From an uncultured Roseburia sp. (GTDB taxonomy: Bacteria; Bacillota; Clostridia; Lachnospirales; Lachnospiraceae), in assembly GCA_947088345.1 (NCBI GenBank), contig CAMUGE010000006.1:1-64000 (forward strand): a stretch of DNA of 64,000 nucleotides. Direction: 5' to 3'. How positions within the stretch are numbered: position 1 is the stretch's first letter; the number at the start of each line of letters is the position of its first letter. Of this stretch, positions 32,500 to 42,254 are shown piece by piece. The position numbers and the translations under genes were made by a program. Below the pieces are notes generated by a model. The model did not search any database. It was not told the origin of the DNA and saw nothing but the letters and a program-made list of their open reading frames with translations.

Positions 32500-35469
32500 A
32501 TGACTGGAAAGAAAAAGGGCAGAACGATTTTCCGCGTTCTGGTATTGCCGTTTCTTTGTATACTGGCAGCACAGCTTTTTGTTCTGGCGGGCAGTCTGGT
32601 ATTTGGCGGCGTGATGGATCGGCTCAATCAAAACGCGAAAGATATTCTGGCGCAGCAGGTAGAAAACAGGGGAAACTATCTTCTGAACGAGATGGTTGGA
32701 AACTGGTCCGGGCTGAATCTTATATTAGAAAGGATCAATGCGGTTGTAGAAGAACAAACGGAACAGGGATTATTTGCGCTTTCTGATCTGAATGAAAATG
32801 ATAAAGTCTGTGAATCATTGCTGGAAGAAATGCATACCGAATTGATTGACACAATGTATAACAAACAGGTGTCCGGGGTTTTCCTGATATTAAATACGAA
32901 AAGTCTGGACGGGGAAGATGCCCCGGAAACGTTAAACGGGATCTATCTGCGGGATCTCGACCCGTCGTCTACACCGTCGAGGCGGCATGAGGATATTCTT
33001 ACGGAACGTGCGCCGGCAGAGGTGGTTCGTTCGGGCAGGATTGCCACAGATACCGGCTGGCAGCCTGTTTTTTCCCGAGAGGACAGCGTGCTGCAGCCTT
33101 TTTTTTACCGGCCCTATATGGCGGCGTATCGGGACGGCGGAAAGCTTGCGGCAAAAGAGTACGGATATTGGACGTGCGAACCGTACCGGCTGAGTGGAGA
33201 TGAACACTCCGCGATTGCGTATTCGGTGCCGTTATTGTTGGAGGACGGAACGGTCTATGGAGTTTTGGGAGTTGAGATCCTGACGGACTATCTGCAGTCG
33301 CTTTTGCCCTGCGGCGAATTGATGGAGGAGGGAAACGGCTCTTATCTTGTGGCAGTTTCAAAAGACGGCGGCGAACTCTCTCCTCTTGTTTTTTCCAGTG
33401 AATCGATTACATGGGAAGATATGGAACAATTGCAGATTGCGCTGCGCGGAGATAATACGGAAGCTTATGACCGTGAAAATAATTATTTTGGAGCCGCGAA
33501 GCCGCTTGCGATCTATAACAGCAACGCGCCGTTTGAATCGGACCGATGGTATCTGATCGGGATTGGAGCCGAAGAACATTTATTTGCTTTTTCCGGGCAA
33601 ATTCGCATGATACTTCTCTTTTCTTTTATCCTGACAGTCGGAATCGGGGGCGCAGGTATCCTCTATGTCAGTTATAAATTATCAAAACCGGTTCGGCAGC
33701 TTTCTAAAGAGGTAGAGCAAGCGAAGCATGAGAACCGGCTGCCCGAGTTGTCAGATACCGGGATTCTGGAAATTGACCGGTTTGCCGATGCCATTGTGCA
33801 GCTGCAGCAGGAAGTGATGGATTTTTCGACAAGATTTCTGCAGATTATTGATATGGCAAGCGTGGATATCGCCGGATACGAGGTAAAGGACGGTTCGGAT
33901 TGTGTGTTTGTCACAGAGAATTATTTCCCTCTGCTTGGCGCGGATGCGCCGGATGTGTCTCACCTGACGCCGGATGAGTTTTGGGAGCGTTTAAACCAGG
34001 CAAAGAAGAAACTGAAATGCTGTGTTTCGGAGGAGGGAAACGAAGTATATAAAGTGGCGGCAAAAGACGGCGGGGAGCGGTATCTGCGGTTTGAGGATAT
34101 CAAAGACGACGGCAGACATGTCGGATTGGTGGAAGATGTGACAGCCGCCACATTGGAGCGTATGCGCATAGAGCGTGAAAGGGACTGCGACGGTCTGACA
34201 AAACTATACAGCAGGCGCGGCTTCCGGCGGGAAGCGGACGCTCTGTTTTTGAACCCGGACCGTTTGAAAGAAGCGGCTCTTTTAATGATAGATCTCGATA
34301 ACTTAAAAATGACGAACGATAAATACGGCCACAGCTTCGGCGATCATTATATCCAGACGGCGGGAAGGTGTTTTTTGGAGAATACGCCGAAAGAAACAGT
34401 ATGCGCCCGTATATCCGGGGACGAGTTTCTTTTGTTTTTCCATGGGTATGAAAGCAGGGAGGAAATATCCGAACACATCAGGGCGCTCTACCGGGCGATC
34501 GGCGAGGTCAGATTTCATTTTCCTGACGGCAGCAGTATGGGCCTTAGCGCTTCCGGCGGCGTGGCATGGTATGGAAAAGACAGTTCCGATCTCTCGGAGT
34601 TAATGAAATATGCGGATTTTGCGATGTATCAGGTCAAATGCTCCCAAAAAGGAGAGGTAAAAGAGTTTGACCGGAATGCATATCAGGAAAAAATGTACCG
34701 TAATCAGAATCGTCTCGAATTTCACCGCCTGATCGAAAACGAACAGGTTGACTATCATTTTCAGCCTGTTTTTGACGGCAAAACCGGAGAGCCGTTTGCA
34801 TATGAAGCGCTGATGCGCGTAGATTTTTCCACATTAAAATCTCCCGAAACCGTGTTAAAGCTTGCAAGGGAAGAGGGGCGTATGCATGATATTGAGCGAA
34901 TTACAATGTTTCGGGCAAGTGAAATTTACTGCGAATTGTTAGAAAAAAACCTTGTATCGGATACGACGCTGCTGTTTCTCAATTCCATTGCAAGCGAGCG
35001 TATGACGGAACAGGAGGAACGGGAGTACCATCAGCGGTTTGCGCATATTCAGTCGAGAGTCGTCGTTGAGATCACCGAAGCGGAGCATATGGATCTGGAA
35101 CTTGTTGATAAGAAAAAAGAGGTGGAAGGGTTTTCCGGGATGTTTGCGCTGGATGATTATGGAAGAGGGTATAACAGCGAGATTAACCTGTTGGAATTAA
35201 AGCCTGATTTTGTTAAGGTCGATATCACGATGGTGCGTGACATAGACAAAGATATCAACAAACAGCAGATTGTTTCGAATATTGTGGCTTATGCACACAA
35301 AAGAAATATGAAGATTATCGCGGAGGGACTGGAGACAAAAGCGGAAGTCGTAAAATCGCTTGAGCTTGGCGTAGATCTGCTGCAGGGCTTCTTTCTTGCA
35401 TGTCCGGCGCCGATACCGCCGAAAATCAGCGAGGAAGCTTTTTCGTTAATACAAAAGTACTGGGAATAA
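32500..35469 (+). CDS. Cache-GGDEF-EAL bifunctional c-di-GMP enzyme
   Basis: A membrane protein of about 989 residues. TM1 (about 10-35), a large extracellular double-Cache-like sensor (about 45-360; HSAIAYSVPLLLEDGTVYGV), TM2 (about 370-390), a HAMP/PAS-like linker, then GGDEF and EAL. The cyclase motif is SGDEF (639-643), a variant that can be active. The phosphodiesterase domain looks complete: EAL 769-771, LFLNS, VVEITEAEH, ALDDYGRGYNS, PDFVKVD, AEGLE and LLQGFF. It probably acts mainly as a c-di-GMP phosphodiesterase controlled by an external ligand. An ATG at 32485 abuts an AGGA; ATG 32500 follows GTGAGG and is preferred. Confidence 0.9.
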   Translation: MTGKKKGRTIFRVLVLPFLCILAAQLFVLAGSLVFGGVMDRLNQNAKDILAQQVENRGNYLLNEMVGNWSGLNLILERINAVVEEQTEQGLFALSDLNENDKVCESLLEEMHTELIDTMYNKQVSGVFLILNTKSLDGEDAPETLNGIYLRDLDPSSTPSRRHEDILTERAPAEVVRSGRIATDTGWQPVFSREDSVLQPFFYRPYMAAYRDGGKLAAKEYGYWTCEPYRLSGDEHSAIAYSVPLLLEDGTVYGVLGVEILTDYLQSLLPCGELMEEGNGSYLVAVSKDGGELSPLVFSSESITWEDMEQLQIALRGDNTEAYDRENNYFGAAKPLAIYNSNAPFESDRWYLIGIGAEEHLFAFSGQIRMILLFSFILTVGIGGAGILYVSYKLSKPVRQLSKEVEQAKHENRLPELSDTGILEIDRFADAIVQLQQEVMDFSTRFLQIIDMASVDIAGYEVKDGSDCVFVTENYFPLLGADAPDVSHLTPDEFWERLNQAKKKLKCCVSEEGNEVYKVAAKDGGERYLRFEDIKDDGRHVGLVEDVTAATLERMRIERERDCDGLTKLYSRRGFRREADALFLNPDRLKEAALLMIDLDNLKMTNDKYGHSFGDHYIQTAGRCFLENTPKETVCARISGDEFLLFFHGYESREEISEHIRALYRAIGEVRFHFPDGSSMGLSASGGVAWYGKDSSDLSELMKYADFAMYQVKCSQKGEVKEFDRNAYQEKMYRNQNRLEFHRLIENEQVDYHFQPVFDGKTGEPFAYEALMRVDFSTLKSPETVLKLAREEGRMHDIERITMFRASEIYCELLEKNLVSDTTLLFLNSIASERMTEQEEREYHQRFAHIQSRVVVEITEAEHMDLELVDKKKEVEGFSGMFALDDYGRGYNSEINLLELKPDFVKVDITMVRDIDKDINKQQIVSNIVAYAHKRNMKIIAEGLETKAEVVKSLELGVDLLQGFFLACPAPIPPKISEEAFSLIQKYWE

Positions 35470-35594
35470 TACAGAACAGTTCGGCTTTCGGCTTCACTCC
35501 CGCGCCCGGTGTATAAAGAATGCTCCGTAGTCGTATTCCGGCGCCTGCATAACTTCGGGAATTTCGTAAAGTTGGACTGTTACAATAAAAAAAA

Positions 35595-35638
35595 TGATTG
35601 TCAGGGCTTGCCGAATCAGGGCAGATATGAGACAATCA
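35595..35638 (+). promoter_or_regulatory. Inverted repeat in the FIST gene leader
   Basis: TGATTGTC (35595-35602) and GACAATCA (35631-35638) are perfect complements, enclosing a smaller TTGCC/GGGCA-type hairpin. It lies 36 nt before the FIST ATG and could be an operator or an mRNA hairpin. It has no T-run and is not a terminator. Confidence 0.45.
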
Positions 35639-35673
35639 AAAATGGTTGGAATAACTTACAGGAGGAAGTGATT

Positions 35674-36729
35674 ATGAGACAGTTTTTTGGTACAAGCCGA
35701 AGCGGTAATCTTGCGGAAGCAGTCAGGGGGTTAAACAATCCCGGATTTCTGATGCTTCTGTGTAATGACGACCGTTTTGAGGCGCATGTAAAGTCATTGG
35801 AAAAACTCTATCCGAAAGTTCCGAGTATTGGATGCGTCGGGATGAGCTATGATGCGGCAATGGTCGAGCGGGGCGTCAGTGTGATTGCTTTTTGCGACGG
35901 TGTCGTCGCTGCGGCGAACGCATTGGAACAGGTCTCTTCCATGCCGATTAAATATATCAGGCGGCTGGAGGAGGATCTGCACAAAGTACAGGCTTCCAGC
36001 AAGGATACGGTGTGTATTGACTTTTGTACCGGAAACGATGCCTGTGTATTGACTACAATCTATACGGCATTGCGCAGAAACGGCATTCAGCTTGTAGGCG
36101 GCACGGGCGATGCGGGCAAAGTATCGGTGAACGGAAAAATATACGAGGATGCTGTTGCCTATGCGCTGGTACGCAATTTAAACGGCCGTGTGAAAACTTA
36201 TAAAGAAAATATTTACCGTCCGATGAGCCGGTACCGGTTTATTGCCTCCAAAACGGATAAAGCAAACTACATACTCGGAGCGTTAAACGGAAAACCGGCA
36301 AAACAGGTCTATCAGGATATTCTGCATGTGACAGATAAAGAGATCCTGACACAGACTTTCCGCAACCCGTTTGGGAAGATCAACGGGGAAGATATCTGTA
36401 TTATATCAATTAAGGACGTAAGCGGCAATGCGCTTGCCTGCTTTCGCCAGGTCAATGATTCCGATGTACTGACACTGCTGGAACTTGCCGATTACAGGGC
36501 GGTCACACAGCAGACGATCGCGCAGATCTGCCAGGATTTTCCGAGGCGTTCCGCCGTCTTTTCGGTCAATTGCCTGTTCCGTTACAAATTATTTACGGAG
36601 ACAAATTATATGCAGACGTATTTACAGGAGATGGCCAAACTTGGAGGCCACGCCGGACTTGTCGGTTATGGCGAGCACTATAACAACCGCTTTGTCAATC
36701 AGTCTATGACATGTGCAGTATTTGAATAG
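35674..36729 (+). CDS. FIST-domain sensory protein
   Basis: A 351-residue soluble protein with FIST_N (about 25-200; SIGCVGMSYDAAMVERGVSV, LVGGTGDAG) and FIST_C (about 215-345) domains. FIST domains are predicted small-ligand (amino-acid-like) sensors usually linked to signalling proteins. The start at 35674 follows AGGAGG (35660-35665); upstream codons to 35509 are open but not convincing. The next gene, 15 nt downstream, is a soluble MCP, so the pair could form a split cytoplasmic receptor in which FIST senses and the MCP signals. Ligand unknown. Confidence 0.85.
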   Translation: MRQFFGTSRSGNLAEAVRGLNNPGFLMLLCNDDRFEAHVKSLEKLYPKVPSIGCVGMSYDAAMVERGVSVIAFCDGVVAAANALEQVSSMPIKYIRRLEEDLHKVQASSKDTVCIDFCTGNDACVLTTIYTALRRNGIQLVGGTGDAGKVSVNGKIYEDAVAYALVRNLNGRVKTYKENIYRPMSRYRFIASKTDKANYILGALNGKPAKQVYQDILHVTDKEILTQTFRNPFGKINGEDICIISIKDVSGNALACFRQVNDSDVLTLLELADYRAVTQQTIAQICQDFPRRSAVFSVNCLFRYKLFTETNYMQTYLQEMAKLGGHAGLVGYGEHYNNRFVNQSMTCAVFE

Positions 36730-36744
36730 GGGGAAAAGAAGAAA

Positions 36745-37674
36745 ATGTTTCAGAAAAATAAGGACCAGCTGAGGCACAGCAAAGACAGCCTTTATCCGAT
36801 ACTGTATGTGACGGACAGCTTGAAAGATTATCAGAAAGAATTTGTTCAAAAAGAGGTGGATACGTTATTTGAGCTTGGCATGGTGTCCAGCACATTTTCG
36901 GAAGTGTTGAAAAAGGCGGATCATTTTCATACGCAGCTGTTAAATTTTGAGCAGACTTTTTCCGGTATTAACCAGGTGGCGGGACAGTTTTCCGATGTGC
37001 GCGAGGCGATCTCTTCGACTGTAGCGGAAACGCAGGAGAAAGTTGAGGAGCTGAAAGATACTTCGATCAGAGTTGAGAAATCATACAGTGAAATGGAACA
37101 GGCATTTGAACAGCTGCAGACGTCGATCAAAAACATTCAGCAGTGCATGGCAAAAATCGTCTTGATTGCAGACGAGACGAATATACTTGCAATCAATGCT
37201 TCTATCGAGGCGGCCAGGGCCGGCGAGGACGGAAAGGGGTTTGCCGTTGTCGCGACCAAAGTAAAAGAGCTTGCGGAAGAGATCAAGGGACTCGCAAACG
37301 AAGCGGATGTCGGCATCCATGAAGTGGAGGAGGGAGCAAGCCAGTTAAACAGCGATATCCAGACATCACAGCAGGTTTTAAACCAGAATATCGATACGGT
37401 AAACAGCACATATGAATCTTTTCACAAAATTACCGAGACGTCGGAAGGGGCTGCTGTCGTACAGGATCAGATTTCAGATGTGATCGACAGCTCTCATCAG
37501 GAGCTGCAGACGATTGGACATTTTTTTGACGAGATGAAACTCCAGTATCAGGAAGTGGTAAAGCATTTACGGCGTGCAAGCAGCCTGGGTACGACAAAGG
37601 GAGCGATGTTTGAGGATATTGACAATATGCTTTCACAGATTCCACTGATTATCAAAGATAAGGATTTTATGTAA
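36745..37674 (+). CDS. Soluble methyl-accepting chemotaxis-type protein
   Basis: A 309-residue cytoplasmic coiled-coil protein without TM segments. A short N-terminal region (about 1-65) precedes the MCP signalling hairpin, whose tip reads [20 protein letters not shown] and is intact for CheA/CheW contact. The protein lacks its own sensor domain, and the adjacent FIST gene probably supplies sensing. It has a GGGGAAAAGAAG ribosome binding region and is followed by a long terminator hairpin. Confidence 0.9.
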   Translation: MFQKNKDQLRHSKDSLYPILYVTDSLKDYQKEFVQKEVDTLFELGMVSSTFSEVLKKADHFHTQLLNFEQTFSGINQVAGQFSDVREAISSTVAETQEKVEELKDTSIRVEKSYSEMEQAFEQLQTSIKNIQQCMAKIVLIADETNILAINASIEAARAGEDGKGFAVVATKVKELAEEIKGLANEADVGIHEVEEGASQLNSDIQTSQQVLNQNIDTVNSTYESFHKITETSEGAAVVQDQISDVIDSSHQELQTIGHFFDEMKLQYQEVVKHLRRASSLGTTKGAMFEDIDNMLSQIPLIIKDKDFM

Positions 37675-37715
37675 CCGTTCCGCGTTACGATATTTTAGTG
37701 CCAAACGGTATTGCG

Positions 37716-37757
37716 CAAAAAGCGTGCGGAAAGTTAACTTTTCACAGCGCTTTTATT
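37716..37757 (+). terminator. Terminator after the FIST-MCP operon
   Basis: AAAAGCG...GAAAGTT (37718-37734) folds against AACTTTTC...GCGCTTTT (37735-37754) as a long, nearly continuous hairpin with small internal mismatches, ending in TTTTATTT. Confidence 0.7.
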
Positions 37758-37766
37758 TGCAGCGTG

Positions 37767-37789
37767 TTTCCATCATTTTTTGATGGAAA
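37767..37789 (+). repeat. Perfect 9-bp hairpin with T5 loop
   Basis: TTTCCATCA (37767-37775), five T, TGATGGAAA (37781-37789). It lies between the MCP terminator and the pan-operon promoter; it may be a second terminator or a regulatory site. Nothing else is recognisable in 37790-37839. Confidence 0.5.
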
Positions 37790-37839
37790 CCGGTTGGTAC
37801 TGTAAGTTGATAAAAGGAGTAAGTTCAAGGTTTTTTTTA

Positions 37840-37868
37840 TTTACAGCAAATGTTGAACGTGCTATAAT
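37840..37868 (+). promoter_or_regulatory. Promoter of the pantothenate operon
   Basis: TTTACA (37840-37845), 17-bp spacer, perfect TATAAT (37863-37868). Start predicted near 37875, about 144 nt before the first gene. Confidence 0.75.
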
Positions 37869-37872
37869 GTTT

Positions 37873-37903
37873 CCGGATAGTATTCCCTGGGAAACTATAC
37901 CGG
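37873..37903 (+). promoter_or_regulatory. Dyad at the 5' end of the pantothenate-operon transcript
   Basis: CCGGATAGT (37873-37881) mirrors ACTATACCGG (37894-37903), with an inner TTCCC/GGGAA stem. It starts at about the predicted transcription start, so it could be an operator overlapping +1 or a 5' mRNA hairpin. No known riboswitch class is recognised in 37904-38018. Confidence 0.5.
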
Positions 37904-38018
37904 AGACAAATTATATACTTGTTTGCAAATCCCTGACTTTGTATTTGGAATATGGAATACGACTGATACATCTGAGAAAGGGCTTCGTTTTTGGGATGCC
38001 GGGAAAGAAGGTGGTCTG

Positions 38019-38885
38019 ATGAGGATAGGATTTGCGGGTGCGGGAAAGGTCGGCTTTACGCTTGGGAAATATATGACGGAACATAACGTGTATGTATCCG
38101 GATATTACAGCAAGAGTGTTCAAAGTGCGAAAGAGGCATCCGTTTTTACAAAAACAAGGTATTTTCGTACGCTGCACGAGCTTGCGGCAGCGAGCGACGC
38201 AATTTTTTTAACAGTTCCGGACAGAGCGATTGAAGAGGTCTGGAATGAATTAAAACAGTATTCAATTCAGGGCAAGTGTATTTGTCACTGCAGCGGCGCA
38301 ATGGATTGTGCCGTATTTTCCGGGATTGGTCAGACGGGGGCGTCTGGCTGTTCTATCCACCCCCTGTATGCAGTCAACAGCAGGCTGCAGTCGTATCAGG
38401 GAATTTCCGAAGCTTATTTTACAATCGAAGGAGCAAAAGAATATGTCGCGTTCTGGAAAGAATTTTTTGAGCGTCTCGGCAATCCGGTGAAAGTGATCGG
38501 GACAGAGAAAAAAGTTCTTTATCACAGTGCGGCTGTTTTTGCGAGCAATTTTGTAGCAGGACTGTTTGAAACGGCAGTATCTCTTCTTTTAGAGTGTGGG
38601 TTTGACAGAGAGGGCGCGCAGTGTGCGCTTCGGGGTCTGTTTTTAAACAATTGCCGTCATGTTGCGGACGAGGGAGCGCGAACTGCGCTGACAGGACCCA
38701 TAGAGCGTGCAGATACAAAAACAGTGGAGAAACATCTCGACGCGCTTTGGGGCAATGAGCGGGAAATTTATATACGGCTGTCAAAAGCGCTGGTTATGAT
38801 TGCAGAACAAAAACATCCGGACCGCAATTATTCGGAACTGGAACAATTGTTATTGGAAGCAGAAAGGAGTGGAAAGAAGATATGA
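38019..38885 (+). CDS. Rossmann/DUF2520 dehydrogenase, candidate ketopantoate reductase
   Basis: A 288-residue NAD(P)-binding protein. An N-terminal Rossmann domain starts [18 protein letters not shown] with the GxGxxG-type loop. A C-terminal helical DUF2520 domain (about 150-280) contains [20 protein letters not shown]. It opens the panB-panC-panD cluster and overlaps panB by ATGA. No panE is present in the cluster, and panG-type proteins replace PanE in some bacteria. It is therefore the best candidate for NAD(P)H reduction of ketopantoate to pantoate; the function is inferred from context. An upstream start at 37923 is open but ATG 38019 follows GAAGGTGG. Confidence 0.78.
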   Translation: MRIGFAGAGKVGFTLGKYMTEHNVYVSGYYSKSVQSAKEASVFTKTRYFRTLHELAAASDAIFLTVPDRAIEEVWNELKQYSIQGKCICHCSGAMDCAVFSGIGQTGASGCSIHPLYAVNSRLQSYQGISEAYFTIEGAKEYVAFWKEFFERLGNPVKVIGTEKKVLYHSAAVFASNFVAGLFETAVSLLLECGFDREGAQCALRGLFLNNCRHVADEGARTALTGPIERADTKTVEKHLDALWGNEREIYIRLSKALVMIAEQKHPDRNYSELEQLLLEAERSGKKI

Positions 38886-39709
38886 AAAACACTGTAACTA
38901 CATTTAAAAAAGCGAAAAAAGACGGGAAAAAGCTGTCTATGCTGACTGCCTACGATTATTCGACGGCAAAACTGATGGACGAATCCGGTATCCACGGGAT
39001 ACTGGTGGGGGATTCGCTTGGGAACGTGATGCTTGGCCATGCGGATACCATTTCCGTTACTATGGACGATATGATACATCACGGCGCGGCAGTTGCGCGC
39101 GGCGTCCAAAATGCGCTGGTGGTCGTTGATATGCCGTTTATGTCTTACCAGTGTTCGGTATATGACGCCGTGTATAACGCCGGGAGACTGTTAAAGGAAG
39201 GGCGCGCCAAAGCCGTAAAACTGGAAGGAGGCGTGGAGATAACGCCGCAGGTTACGGCAATCGTTCAGGCGGGCATTCCGGTGATGGGCCATATCGGTCT
39301 TACACCGCAGTCTGTCAATGTGCTCGGCGGATATAAAGTGCAGGGCAGGGACGAGGCGGCGGCACAAAAGCTGTTGGACGACGCAAAGGCGCTGGAAAAA
39401 GCGGGAGTATTTGCGATTGTACTGGAGTGCGTGCCGGCTGCGCTTGCCCGCAAGATTACGGAAGCTGTCGATATACCTACAATCGGAATCGGCGCCGGAG
39501 CGGGCTGCGACGGACAGATTCTTGTCTATCAGGATATGTTGGGGATGTTTTCTGACTACGCCCCGAAATTTGTAAAGCGGTATGCGGATATTGGAAGCCG
39601 AATGAAAGAGGCGTTTTCCGATTATATCGGCGAGGTGTCGGCGGGAACCTTTCCGGCGGAGGAACACAGCTATCCGATAGCTGACGAGTTAATAGAGAAA
39701 TTATACTAA
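38882..39709 (+). CDS. panB: 3-methyl-2-oxobutanoate hydroxymethyltransferase
   Basis: A 275-residue TIM-barrel enzyme transferring a hydroxymethyl group from 5,10-methylene-THF to ketoisovalerate, giving ketopantoate. Family motifs are intact: [50 protein letters not shown] and [11 protein letters not shown], including the Mg-binding aspartates and catalytic Glu region. Its ATG overlaps the DUF2520 stop (ATGA), indicating translational coupling. Confidence 0.97.
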   Translation: MKNTVTTFKKAKKDGKKLSMLTAYDYSTAKLMDESGIHGILVGDSLGNVMLGHADTISVTMDDMIHHGAAVARGVQNALVVVDMPFMSYQCSVYDAVYNAGRLLKEGRAKAVKLEGGVEITPQVTAIVQAGIPVMGHIGLTPQSVNVLGGYKVQGRDEAAAQKLLDDAKALEKAGVFAIVLECVPAALARKITEAVDIPTIGIGAGAGCDGQILVYQDMLGMFSDYAPKFVKRYADIGSRMKEAFSDYIGEVSAGTFPAEEHSYPIADELIEKLY

Positions 39710-39722
39710 GGGGGATTCGCGT

Positions 39723-40571
39723 ATGAATATAGAAAAAACAGTACAGGGAGTGCGTGCGCAGGTAAAAGCGTGGAGAAGAGAAGGGCTTCGCGTCGGACTC
39801 GTTCCTACTATGGGGTATTTGCATGAAGGGCATAAAAGTTTAATAGAGCGGGCTGTAAAGGAAAATGACAGGGTGATTGTCAGTGTATTTGTCAATCCGA
39901 TTCAGTTTGGGCCGGGTGAGGACTTTAGCGCTTATCCAAGAGATCTGAATGCAGACGCGCGTCTGTGTGAGGATGCGGGAGCTTCCCTGGTCTTTGCGCC
40001 GGATGTTTCGGAGATGTATCAGGACAATTTCTCAACATTTGTTGATATGAGCGGCGTGACGGAGGAACTGTGCGGAAAAAGCCGACCGACCCATTTCAGA
40101 GGCGTATGTACGGTAGTCAGTAAATTATTCCATATTGCTGCGCCTGACTGCGCTTATTTCGGACAGAAAGACGCACAGCAGCTTGCAGTGATCAGGCGTA
40201 TGGCGCGCGATTTGAATATGGATATCGAGATTGTCGGATGTCCGATTGTACGCGAGCCGGACGGACTTGCCAAAAGTTCAAGAAATACCTATCTTTCAAA
40301 AGAGGAGCGCAATGCCGCAGCCGTGCTTTCCAGGGCGCTTTCTGCCGGTCGGACAATGCTTGAAAACGGCGAGAGGGACGGCGAGCTGGTCCTTGGTGAA
40401 ATTCGGAATATTATTTCGGCAGAACCGCTTGCAAATATTGACTATGTGGAGATGGTAACCTGGGACAGTATAGAAATACATCACACAGCCGATGTGCCGG
40501 TACTTGTGGCGGCTGCAGTATGGATTGGGAAGACCAGGCTGATTGACAACTTTATTTTTGAAAGAGAGTGA
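39723..40571 (+). CDS. panC: Pantothenate synthetase
   Basis: A 282-residue enzyme joining pantoate and beta-alanine with ATP. The nucleotidylyl-transferase HIGH-like motif is in [13 protein letters not shown] and the KMSKS-like loop is [18 protein letters not shown] contributes to the active site. It begins 13 nt after panB behind AAGGGGGA. Confidence 0.97.
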   Translation: MNIEKTVQGVRAQVKAWRREGLRVGLVPTMGYLHEGHKSLIERAVKENDRVIVSVFVNPIQFGPGEDFSAYPRDLNADARLCEDAGASLVFAPDVSEMYQDNFSTFVDMSGVTEELCGKSRPTHFRGVCTVVSKLFHIAAPDCAYFGQKDAQQLAVIRRMARDLNMDIEIVGCPIVREPDGLAKSSRNTYLSKEERNAAAVLSRALSAGRTMLENGERDGELVLGEIRNIISAEPLANIDYVEMVTWDSIEIHHTADVPVLVAAAVWIGKTRLIDNFIFERE

Positions 40572-40578
40572 GGAAATC

Positions 40579-40965
40579 ATGTTCAGTATCATGTTAAAAG
40601 GGAAAATCCACCGTGCCGTCGTGGTGCAGGCAGAGCTTGATTATGTCGGCAGCATTACGATCGACGAAGCGCTGATGGAGGCCGCAGGCATCCGGGAATA
40701 TGAGCAGGTACAGATTGTAAATATCAATAACGGGCAGCGCTTTGAGACTTATGTAATTTGCGGGAAACGAGGCAGCGGTATGATCTGTTTAAACGGGGCG
40801 GCGGCACGAATGGCGCAGGTCGGAGATAAGATCATTGTTATGTGCTATGCACTGATGTCGCAGGAAGAAGCAGACGGCTGTGCACCCAAAGTCGTTTTTG
40901 TTGATGAAAAAAATCAGGTGGAGCGTGTGACAAGCTACGAAAAACACGGACAATTAAAAGTGTGA
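40579..40965 (+). CDS. panD: Aspartate 1-decarboxylase
   Basis: A 128-residue pyruvoyl enzyme making beta-alanine from aspartate. The self-cleavage site is Gly24-Ser25 in [10 protein letters not shown]; Ser25 becomes the pyruvoyl group. The start [13 protein letters not shown] is canonical; the frame is open from 40543 inside panC but ATG 40579 follows GTGAGGAAAT. With panB and panC it completes de novo pantothenate synthesis. Confidence 0.97.
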   Translation: MFSIMLKGKIHRAVVVQAELDYVGSITIDEALMEAAGIREYEQVQIVNINNGQRFETYVICGKRGSGMICLNGAAARMAQVGDKIIVMCYALMSQEEADGCAPKVVFVDEKNQVERVTSYEKHGQLKV

Positions 40966-41002
40966 TGCGAGCGGTGTCTGCACTGCAGAAATGGGGATTG
41001 AT

Positions 41003-42220
41003 ATGTTAAAGGGAAAAACAGTAATTCTTGGTGTGACAGGCAGCATTGCAGCTTATAAAATGGCAGGTCTTGCGAGCCGTCTTGTGAAGCTTCATGCTGA
41101 TGTGCACGTGATTATGACGGAAAATGCGGCAAATTTTATACATCCGGTTACCTTTGAAACATTGACGGGAAATAAATGTATGATTGATACATTTGACCGC
41201 AATTTTCAGTTTCATGTCGCGCATGTGTCGCTTGCGGAAAGGGCGTCATGCCTTTTGATTGCGCCGGCCTCCGCTAATGTGATTGCGAAGCTGGCGAACG
41301 GAATTGCGGACGATATGCTGACCACAACTGCGCTTGCAGTGAAAACGCCGGTGCTTGTCTCTCCGGCGATGAATGTCAATATGTATCATAATCCGATTGT
41401 GCAGGACAATCTGGAAAAATTGAAACAATATGGTAAAATCGTGATTCCGCCGGACAACGGGTACCTGGCATGCGGTGCGAGCGGCGACGGAAAAATGCCT
41501 TCGGAAGAAGTGCTTCTGGACTATATTTTGCGTGAGATTGCAAAAGAAAAGGATCTGGCGGGCAAAAAGGTTTTGGTCACGGCTGGTCCCACCAGAGAGG
41601 CTGTCGATCCGGTGCGTTTTCTTTCCAACCACTCTACCGGAAAAATGGGATATGCGATTGCGCGGCGCGCGATGCTTCGCGGCGCAAAGGTAACGCTTAT
41701 CAGCGGTCCGGTATCTATTGCGCCGCCGCCGTTTGTGGAGACGATTCACATTGTCAGCGCGTCGGATTTATTTCATGCAGTACAGGAAATGTGGGAGGAG
41801 CAGGATATTCTGGTCAAAGCAGCCGCAGTGGCGGATTACGCGCCGCTGGAACCGTCGGAGGAGAAAATAAAAAAAGACGACGGCGCGCTGTCTCTTCCCC
41901 TGCGGCGAACAGAAGATATCCTTGCATGGCTTGGAACCCGCAAAAAGAAAAGTCAGGTACTGTGCGGATTTTCCATGGAAACGTCTGACGTTCTTTCCAA
42001 TTCCCGCAAAAAACTGGAATTAAAAAATGCGGATTTGATTGCGGCAAACAGCCTGAAAGAGCAGGGGGCGGGATTTGGAACCGATACGAATCATATACTT
42101 TTGATACAGACAGACAGTGTCAGGGATCTTCCCATGCTCTCAAAGGAGGATGCTGCAGACAGACTGCTGGATGAACTCATTGACATTTATTACAGAAAGC
42201 AGGAAACGCTTCTCTCTTAA
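41003..42220 (+). CDS. coaBC: Bifunctional phosphopantothenoylcysteine synthetase/decarboxylase
   Basis: A protein of about 405 residues catalysing two successive CoA steps. The N-terminal CoaC flavoprotein (about 1-180) has GVTGSIAAYK, PASANVIAKLANGIADDM, PAMNVNMYHNP and the active-site Cys in LACGASGDGKM. The C-terminal CoaB domain (about 185-400) has TAGPTREAVDPVRFLSNHST and KAAAVADYAP. It follows panD by 37 nt, so one operon supplies pantothenate and commits it to CoA. ATG 40991 is also in frame; 41003 follows TGGGGA. Confidence 0.95.
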   Translation: MLKGKTVILGVTGSIAAYKMAGLASRLVKLHADVHVIMTENAANFIHPVTFETLTGNKCMIDTFDRNFQFHVAHVSLAERASCLLIAPASANVIAKLANGIADDMLTTTALAVKTPVLVSPAMNVNMYHNPIVQDNLEKLKQYGKIVIPPDNGYLACGASGDGKMPSEEVLLDYILREIAKEKDLAGKKVLVTAGPTREAVDPVRFLSNHSTGKMGYAIARRAMLRGAKVTLISGPVSIAPPPFVETIHIVSASDLFHAVQEMWEEQDILVKAAAVADYAPLEPSEEKIKKDDGALSLPLRRTEDILAWLGTRKKKSQVLCGFSMETSDVLSNSRKKLELKNADLIAANSLKEQGAGFGTDTNHILLIQTDSVRDLPMLSKEDAADRLLDELIDIYYRKQETLLS

Positions 42221-42254
42221 AATGTATTACGGGCTGAACAGACTCTGATATAAA

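Noticed and set aside
37904-38018. Possible riboswitch in the pan-operon leader
   Set aside because: No match to known conserved cores; only the 5' dyad is notable.
37780-38019. 79-codon + strand open frame before the DUF2520 gene
   Set aside because: Covers the pan-operon promoter and the dyad at the transcription start; no ribosome binding site.
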